Positions 58,601 to 64,000 of a stretch of 64,000 nucleotides of DNA are shown piece after piece; position 1 is the stretch's first letter, and every line of letters begins with the position of its first letter. The translations under genes were made by a program, and so were the position numbers. The notes beneath the pieces are model-generated. The model saw only the letters and a list, made by a program, of their open reading frames with translations, ran no database searches and was not told the DNA's origin. Source of the DNA: Siphonodentalium dalli (lineage: Eukaryota > Mollusca > Scaphopoda > Gadilida > Siphonodentaliidae); the NCBI GenBank assembly GCA_032622095.1, contig CP136063.1:268021426-268085425 (forward strand), read 5' to 3'.

Positions 58601-60399
58601 AGAAAACGGATTCCGAACCACCAGTTGATCTCGACGACAGCCCGGTCCTTCCTCCTATAACTAATATAAGAGATGAACAATCAGGAGACCACACAATCTC
58701 CGAGATTATCAAACAAATGCAATCAACAAATATACCCGAAAAATTAGCAAAAACCTTTATTCTCAAAGATGGTATCCTACACTATATATCAATATATAAT
58801 GACATACCTAAATTACGTATATATATAACGGACAAAATAGCACAAGAAGTTATATCCCAATATCACAGTCTCGGCCATAGAGCGGTACAATCGCTATACG
58901 CAACCATACGGAACAGATATTACACACCTCAGTTGTTTGCAAAAATTGTCACATACATAAACAATTGTCATACATGCCGACAACGAAATGCTTATAATCC
59001 AAAAATCCCGCTTCAACCAGTCACTGCCCCATCAAGGCCAGGACAACTCATAGCTATCGATCTTATGGGACCATTTTCCCCCAAAACACAGTCAGGAAAT
59101 AGATTTATCTTAACTATTATTGATCAATTTTCATTACATACTTTAGCATACGCATTACCTAACAAAATGGTGGATACAATTTTAGAAAGATTGAATTCAG
59201 AGTATTTCACTTTATTTGGATCAGTTGAAGAAATATTAACAGATAATGGGTCCGAGTTTGCAAACTCTACCTTCACTGAATTTTGTAAATATTACCATAT
59301 CAATCACCGCCTCACTTCGTTCTACAGACCCCAAAGTAACGGTAAATCAGAACGTTCGCATAGAAGCCTAGCATCAATCATTTCAACAATCACCCAAGCA
59401 AATGTAGAAAATTGGGACCTATATCTAAATTATGCATCACAAGCAATGAACTTCCATTGTTCCAGTGTACATACACATTCACCATTTTTTCTAACTTTTT
59501 TTAGAGAACCACAGATAAGCATAGACCGAATTTTAACACACAGAGAAAAGTATTTAGGAGAGGATTTTTTAGCCACCACGCTTCAAAATCAACACATTAT
59601 TTTTAAAACTACAAAATCTCTTCTCGAAACAGCCTCTCGCAACCACAAACAGAACAAAGGTGGATCTATTCCAACCTTTAAAATAGGCCAATCCGTCTAT
59701 TACAAAATCCACCAACCAAATCACAAATTTTCATTTAAATATGAGCCGTTTTGGCGTATCTTGAAACAGACAGGCCCCATATCTTACATATTAAGACATG
59801 ACCTATCTGCTAAATTAACAAAATCACATGCTAAACACATCAAACCATCCCCCATTGATTGGCCTACACCTCAAATTCCCAATCACTTAAAAAATAAACG
59901 ACATAATCGATTTGCATTTCCACCGAGTGAAGCCAGTGTCGATAATAATAGCTCTCAATCCACATTGGAATCAGACGATGACCTCAAAACCACGGCAATT
60001 AAGCGCGCTCAACTTGAGCGCTCAAACACAGACGACAGCTCTTCAATACCATTGGCTGAATTAGCCAACAGACTCATGGCTTCGAAACATTTTAATAAAA
60101 CAGACAGCCAATCACCCCCGGATTTTTCACCCAGCGACCAATCTAGGCCCCAAACACAGGAACCAAATATCATAAAACACAAATTAATTACGCAAAATTC
60201 TTTTCGTACAACGCCAGACACAAAATCTGATCGCGCAGATAACAAACGCGGCCGGCATCGTAAAATATATATTCACCATACTCCAAACACACGCCTAAAG
60301 ATTCATCGTTTTCTAATTCCTTCCAATATACATCACCCGACAGCCGTTCGACAAATTGGTCAAACGAAAGTACGGAAACATATGATTTATATCAGATGA
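55672..60399 (+). CDS. pol: pol polyprotein (PR-RT-RNase H-integrase), Ty3/gypsy
   Basis: A 1,575-codon intact frame that starts in an ATGA overlap with gag. Order: about 205 residues of linker; aspartic protease (LLDSGATTS, D at about residue 214); reverse transcriptase (YRLVIDLRKLND, FSIFDLSNAYH, active site FVDD at about 661-664); RNase H (TVDAS, D at about 810; TEKEAFA; TDHLPL; ADF); integrase with H-x3-H and C-x2-C zinc motif (YHSLGHRA, CHTC), catalytic D (AIDLMGPF, about 1130), D (LTDNGSEF) and E (PQSNGKSERSHRSL); then a GPY/F-like module (WRILKQTGPISYILRH) and a ~190-residue tail. The PR-RT-RH-IN order is that of Ty3/gypsy. No stops or shifts are seen, so the enzymes could be functional. 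The segment before FVDD (APMGYVSSSGYFLKLMN) differs from the common FGL-x-NAP-x-TFQ form, suggesting a divergent lineage. Confidence 0.95.
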   Translation: MRTHCIKNFTPTHQRKAMSPITHQISTIYNHNHRYAKDHRTDESQKHRVYNSQLQSINHYPTLPPNCQNQRYINYRTRPPLDLPRHRHVTHTTFCHSRCSSMKPRFHNSSNKSISPLLDLTFPPQFKTLNRLEKPKHQHITNSYSSSKRKSTCTSSRESHSNTAINPIIPPVKPIQHTIPVLKYPSDMTDGALNQTPCSTIIKIHKQRIRSLLDSGATTSCLKYDIYRSMPNRPPLIKEHVLLTSADGTPMKVFGSTHLTFRIGKLILTHKFVICATLSRPCILGRDFMKQHSIRLYFDLEKFRIQNQLYPMLRDGHIASLIRSTNNVSLSPHSCAIITGRLIGPNDMFNTPIIRIGEGNMSIFEHEPNVHVTDTLADANNPNICVMIENQSASHMSIRKGRVIVQAFGTQEQMICTASDEQNINSSPPNKHSINTIGDRQDINPPVTKTQPISVNDIVAPQHLKQQILQLVSQYPDVFTNDINKIGYCPKIKMKIDLKPNTLPIFCKKYPTPLNKQRIMAAEIKKLLDADIIRPTAHSSWGFPSLLIRKATPNPDGTPNYRLVIDLRKLNDVSIPLKWSMPSFTEISSKLLGSTIFSIFDLSNAYHVIGVVPEDVPILTMNTSEGQYSYQRAPMGYVSSSGYFLKLMNMALHDLPFVEGFVDDLICHSSDPQTHIQQLTKLFDRLREYGLIVKLSKSKFCQPQVKFLGHIISDKGTSPDPEKISIIKSLPPPKSVKEVRRLLGILNFYRSYSPAFASTALPLIKLTAKYAKFVWDAPCQTAFDALKESLATAPILAYPNPDKLFILTVDASIHSIGAILSQYAHSQDDKHVELPIAFASKKLNKSQRNYSVTEKEAFAIYTFARQFKFYLQGSQVEIKTDHLPLIHMFKKQDLINTKIQKWFLEISALNPKITYIKGTNNVTADFCSRINPDTHPCINSCTDSDPNPPTNPLVQDINILDMKDIQEFSKQKKQPKQKTDSEPPVDLDDSPVLPPITNIRDEQSGDHTISEIIKQMQSTNIPEKLAKTFILKDGILHYISIYNDIPKLRIYITDKIAQEVISQYHSLGHRAVQSLYATIRNRYYTPQLFAKIVTYINNCHTCRQRNAYNPKIPLQPVTAPSRPGQLIAIDLMGPFSPKTQSGNRFILTIIDQFSLHTLAYALPNKMVDTILERLNSEYFTLFGSVEEILTDNGSEFANSTFTEFCKYYHINHRLTSFYRPQSNGKSERSHRSLASIISTITQANVENWDLYLNYASQAMNFHCSSVHTHSPFFLTFFREPQISIDRILTHREKYLGEDFLATTLQNQHIIFKTTKSLLETASRNHKQNKGGSIPTFKIGQSVYYKIHQPNHKFSFKYEPFWRILKQTGPISYILRHDLSAKLTKSHAKHIKPSPIDWPTPQIPNHLKNKRHNRFAFPPSEASVDNNSSQSTLESDDDLKTTAIKRAQLERSNTDDSSSIPLAELANRLMASKHFNKTDSQSPPDFSPSDQSRPQTQEPNIIKHKLITQNSFRTTPDTKSDRADNKRGRHRKIYIHHTPNTRLKIHRFLIPSNIHHPTAVRQIGQTKVRKHMIYIR

Positions 60400-61733
60400 C
60401 AACTGATATCGAACATTCATAGTCATGTATCAAAGTATCTCACAATCACTAATGATAGATAATTTACATAACTTTTATTAATATTATATAAAACAGGTCT
60501 TACAAAGGCATAACCCTACTGCAATTCTCCCATCCCACCCCCTTCGGCACAGAGATAGACACCCAAACGATAAACTTCATTCACACCAGTGGTATGATCA
60601 TTAAACAGGGCATCATCTCGTTTCCCAAATCTCTAATTCAATTATCGCTAACAGGTGTGCATTGAGTCATGATGCCGAAGTAAATTTAACCGACATGTAA
60701 TATATATCTTTCGCTAATGACTGACACTCGGCCTCTTTGAATAATTGTTTATTCACGAAACATGCCAATATGTCGATCATTGTCTCTCGCACCAATCTCC
60801 GAAATATCGCAAAATCCCGTTCATGACTCAGTTACATCTTCATTCCCTCCAATATGCTTAACTCAATCATATATTCATTGACATAGCAAACGAATCCTAC
60901 AATACACTATATATTATACAGTAGGTTATATAGTGATCACGGCATATTTCCCTCAATACCACCCCCCCCCCTCCTGCCAAACAACGCTCTTTATCATAAG
61001 AACGATTGGTACAGAAACCACGGCATATTATCCCTCAATGTAGACACCCCCACCCACCAACGCCACAATACACTATATATATTATATAGTAGTTGATACA
61101 ATAATCACGGCATATTTCCCTCAATATCACCCCCCCCAATACCGCCACAAAACGCTCTTCATTATAGAGCGATTGGTACATAAACCACGGCATTTATCCC
61201 ATCAACAACACTTCCCCAATCCCTATCTCATTGTAACGGACATTTGTCCGACCTTATTTTAGGTCATGACACCCTAAAACTGCCACTAAACGCCTTTTGT
61301 TATATGGCGTGTGGAATATTAACCACGGCATGCATCACCCAGATATTCAGTATTTCCCAATCCTAATATGAAAGTCACCATTACACCGCCCCCCCCCCCT
61401 CGAACAAACAAACGCTCTTCATTCTAAAACTTAGATAATCCAATCAATAACAGTATTGAACTCTTGGCAGCGGTCTAATAATATATTTATCTCTTTACAT
61501 TTCAACCAATCTTAGACTATAATTAAATAATCTTTGGCGATTTAGCACGTTTACAAAAGTTACTCTTTGTAGCTCAACCAATATTAACACCTTTGGGCCA
61601 TTACCACGATTACAACAATAACAACAACAACAACAAAAAAAAAAAAATACATTTCTTTTCACTGAATTTATCAGCAAGATGTTATTTCTACAGGCTAACA
61701 CGGTGAATAACCACAAAAACAATTCAATTCATG
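60400..61733 (+). other. Long post-pol region of the retrotransposon
   Basis: There is no env-like ORF. The plus strand stays rich in A and C and poor in G, like pol, which suggests it belongs to the element. Poly-C tracts occur at about 60962, 61130 and 61384. No copy of the 5' LTR promoter block (TATATAAG ... AATAAAGACTTG) is recognisable. Confidence 0.5.
60890..61335 (+). repeat. ~168-bp tandem repeat downstream of pol
   Basis: ATCACGGCATATTTCCCTCA occurs at about 60936 and 61105, and AACCACGGCAT at about 61017 and 61185, giving a period near 168 bp with two related halves. Each unit includes AACGCTCTT(T/C)AT and a short stem (GCTCTTCATTATAGAGCG in the second). A third, more diverged partial unit follows at 61285-61335. 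Confidence 0.7.
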
Positions 61734-62111
61734 TTATTGTTGGCTAAACACCGTGCCAGCTTGCAGAATGCAAGCCAGCTCTTGATCCAGGGACGGTCCG
61801 AATTCTTCAGGGGCAGCAGTCACACCAACATCTTCTTATAGCACTCTCCGATGTTGGCTCCATAGGTCTATTATCCTCTGCCTCTCATCTATAATCTCCA
61901 GCCGGAGATTTATCACCTTGTGGCATCGTTCTAATTCAGACACGGTACTCAAATACCGTGCCCAATCTATACTGGTCCCTCCAGCCAGGCACACAGCAAC
62001 TATAACATCATAAAATGCCAATATGTGATCCACATATTGCATTGTTACCTCATATTGGCTCGTTTCTAACACAGCAACCTCAGCATCCAAAAATCGCAGG
62101 TAATCAGACAT
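61734..62111 (-). CDS. Antisense ORF downstream of pol (91 codons, 125 with readthrough)
   Basis: On the minus strand the ATG at 62111 opens a 91-codon frame (MSDYLRFLDAEVAVLETSQY ... SELERCHKVINLRLEIIDER) to a TAA at 61836-61838. After that TAA the same frame stays open and protein-like (EDVGVTAAPEEFGPSLDQEL) for 33 more codons to a TAA at 61734-61736. The protein is acidic, rich in Leu, Glu and Asp, and probably helical. I recognise no family. A TATA box (TATATAAG, 62156-62163) lies 45 bp upstream of the ATG. GC content is clearly higher than in the flanks. It may be an antisense accessory gene of the retrotransposon or a captured gene with one nonsense mutation. Confidence 0.45.
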
Positions 62112-62155
62112 AATGAAAATTATGTCAGAAATAACCCTTGTCGATATTCCCAAAC

Positions 62156-62163
62156 CTTATATA
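62156..62163 (-). promoter_or_regulatory. TATA box of the antisense ORF
   Basis: TATATAAG on the minus strand, 45 bp upstream of the ATG at 62111. This distance fits a start of transcription about 15-20 nt before the AUG. It is predicted from sequence only. Confidence 0.4.
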
Positions 62164-64000
62164 CTTATCTCATATTGGCAGATAGCGTCCGTATGGAATC
62201 GGGACGCTGTGCCAAACCAAGCAAGCACTCTCGAAGATTCCCGAGGGACATGCTAGGCACTATCTATCTCAAATATATATTACAAACCCCTGTTCCCGCT
62301 AACATCTAACCAGCTATCAAGCGATATCTCTTCGATACATCTAAACATAATATCCAATGATAAATAAACACACTAAACATCATCTAATAATCAGATATAA
62401 CTCAATGCTGGCAAGTCCAGTGTGCATCGGTGCACCATGCACACAGGGCTAAAACTTGCTTCCCTCAAAAAAATAAAATAAATAAATACAATAAAAATAT
62501 GTTACACAAGTATCATATCAATAAATAGGAATATTTCAACATAAACTAATAACATAAACAAACATTACCCAGCCAATTTTTCTGCCTCATAACATAACCA
62601 AAACTATCCATAATTATTCATCAAACTCAAATAATCCTATTTAGATGAAATAATTAACCAAGGTTCACAACCTCACAAGTGTATCATAATAACAAACTTA
62701 AGTGACACACACACACCAATTATTACGACATGAACACCGATAGGTGAACCTTCCTTAACGATTTAGTACGCTTACCCCCCCCCCCCCCACGTATCTAGTG
62801 AGATACAATTCCCCATCCAATTCCCATGATACCCGAACGCCCTTCCACAAGAAAATCTCCAAATACAACGTACATGTTAACGGCCAATCAAGGCCCAGTT
62901 AACTTAACATGTATAGAACACACAGTGCACAATCGTGCATAAAAATCCCAGATACATGTACAGAGCTAACTGAAGCTCACTCTTACATACATGTAACGCG
63001 CAATACACGGACCCCACATGCATCTATATCGTGCATAAAACAAAAATCCAATACACGTGAACACGAAATTCACGTACAAACTTCACCCAATACCGCCGCT
63101 TACCAAAATGTGCATATACAGTGCCAAAATAGGCTCACCATGTGCACTTTATCCCAAACGACAAAAATATTGTCAGTCCTTAAGCAATATTTTTCATATT
63201 CTTCCCTACCCCATATATTATTGTCAAATATACTTGCCAATGATTAACTGTCATTAATAACATATTCATATACGCCCTATATCGGATCTTATAACTCAAA
63301 TTAACACATGTCCAACATCAGTTCATACTACCATTACTATTCATTAAGGCGAAACGATGTATAGAACCCACGTATATAGAAGCATCAAGTTTCTTCATCC
63401 AAATCCCACACACGTACAATCATCGAGTTGTTCCAATAAGACAACGGAATACAAATTTCCGATATAATTTGTCCAGGAACAAAATATCACGTCAGAAACA
63501 CATTTTGTTCAAATATATCAATACAATTAAATAGGAACATACAATTACCATTCATATACAATGCTACCGATATAGATCACCATGCAAAATATCTCCCAAC
63601 ACGACGATATTGTATACATACCCCCCCCCCCCCACCGCCAAGATAACCAGAGCCGCGTGACAATGCGCGATCAAATATTATCATTACAATATAGATATAA
63701 CTACTATTCCATGCGTCAATTGCACTCCCCTAATACTATACAATCAACAAAAATTTCCGCCAATAATCATGTCAAATATAGCAATAAGAACCTATATATA
63801 GCAGTACACAATACGCATTTATTCATATGCCTTTTGATATCCATATTGACATGACTGTTGGTATACCTACACCCTATGACACATACATTTTATAAATAAT
63901 ACAGCAATACCACTTGTCGTTCACATTCAGATGTCCATGTGATATTTTCAATGAAACCAATCTGCATTAGCACGATGTAGCCCACGTTAAATTATATAGG
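62164..64000. other. Terminal interval, probably still retrotransposon 3' region
   Basis: A/C-rich plus strand with further poly-C tracts (62775-62788, 63621-63634) and a small hairpin (GTGTGCATCGGTGCACCATG, 62431-62454). Short plus-strand ORFs (62909-63247, 63582-63854) show no recognised motif. The base skew resembles the pol and post-pol region. No LTR, PPT with LTR junction, or gene could be supported. Confidence 0.4.

Noticed and set aside
56100-60245. Minus-strand ORFs of 66-98 codons inside pol
   Set aside because: Shadows of the intact plus-strand pol frame with no family resemblance.
60400-64000. 3' LTR of the Ty3/gypsy element
   Set aside because: I looked for the TATA/AATAAA block and PBS-proximal phrases of the 5' LTR and found none in this interval.
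1-64000. tRNA or rRNA genes
   Set aside because: No A/B-box plus cloverleaf candidate or rRNA-like conserved block was seen by eye. A tRNAscan or Infernal run would be decisive.

Overview
The window looks like AT-rich nuclear DNA from an invertebrate animal, most likely a mollusc or other lophotrochozoan. The reasons are GT-AG introns of 6.5-10 kb, a DOMON-domain (FRRS1/FRRS1L-like) gene, a decayed SAP/SWIM/YqaJ gene of the kind expanded in bivalves, several non-LTR retrotransposon fossils, a Ty3/gypsy element, TTAA- and TA-flanked MITEs, and large minisatellites. The assignment is inference; no rRNA, tRNA or mitochondrial marker is present. There are no bacterial-type operons.

Layout. 1-12.9 kb: a 45-bp minisatellite (copies 1-965 and 1842-12894, with a unique spacer at 966-1841) carrying higher-order duplications of about 1.55 kb and 2,997 bp. 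It is open on both strands but probably not a gene. 13-21.6 kb: a mosaic of mobile-element debris, including twin-hairpin TTAA elements, orientation-switching repeats, a Tc1-like MITE split by another MITE, and a CR1/L2-like reverse transcriptase fossil. 24.6-27 kb: a trinucleotide microsatellite and a TTAA-flanked element carrying a 39-bp minisatellite. 27.2-44.6 kb: three exons (27184-27381, 37788-37883, 44438-44591) of one plus-strand gene that splice in frame into a DOMON domain. Its introns hold an antisense SAP/SWIM/YqaJ pseudogene, a second non-LTR fossil, a PIF/Harbinger transposase fossil split by a TTAA element, and a 42-bp minisatellite. 44.6-52.5 kb: dispersed repeats and a 3.5-kb foldback transposon whose empty-site relative lies 2.3 kb upstream.

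52.8-64 kb: a Ty3/gypsy LTR retrotransposon on the plus strand (LTR-like promoter and poly(A) signal, candidate PBS, a 29-bp tandem leader, an extra ORF, gag with one frameshift, zinc knuckle, and a 1,575-codon pol with PR-RT-RH-IN). The 3.6 kb after pol has no env and no recognisable 3' LTR. It carries tandem repeats, C-tracts and a TATA-preceded antisense ORF of 91 codons, extendable to 125 across one TAA. This antisense ORF, the twin-hairpin TTAA elements with covarying stems, and the foldback element are the most unusual items.
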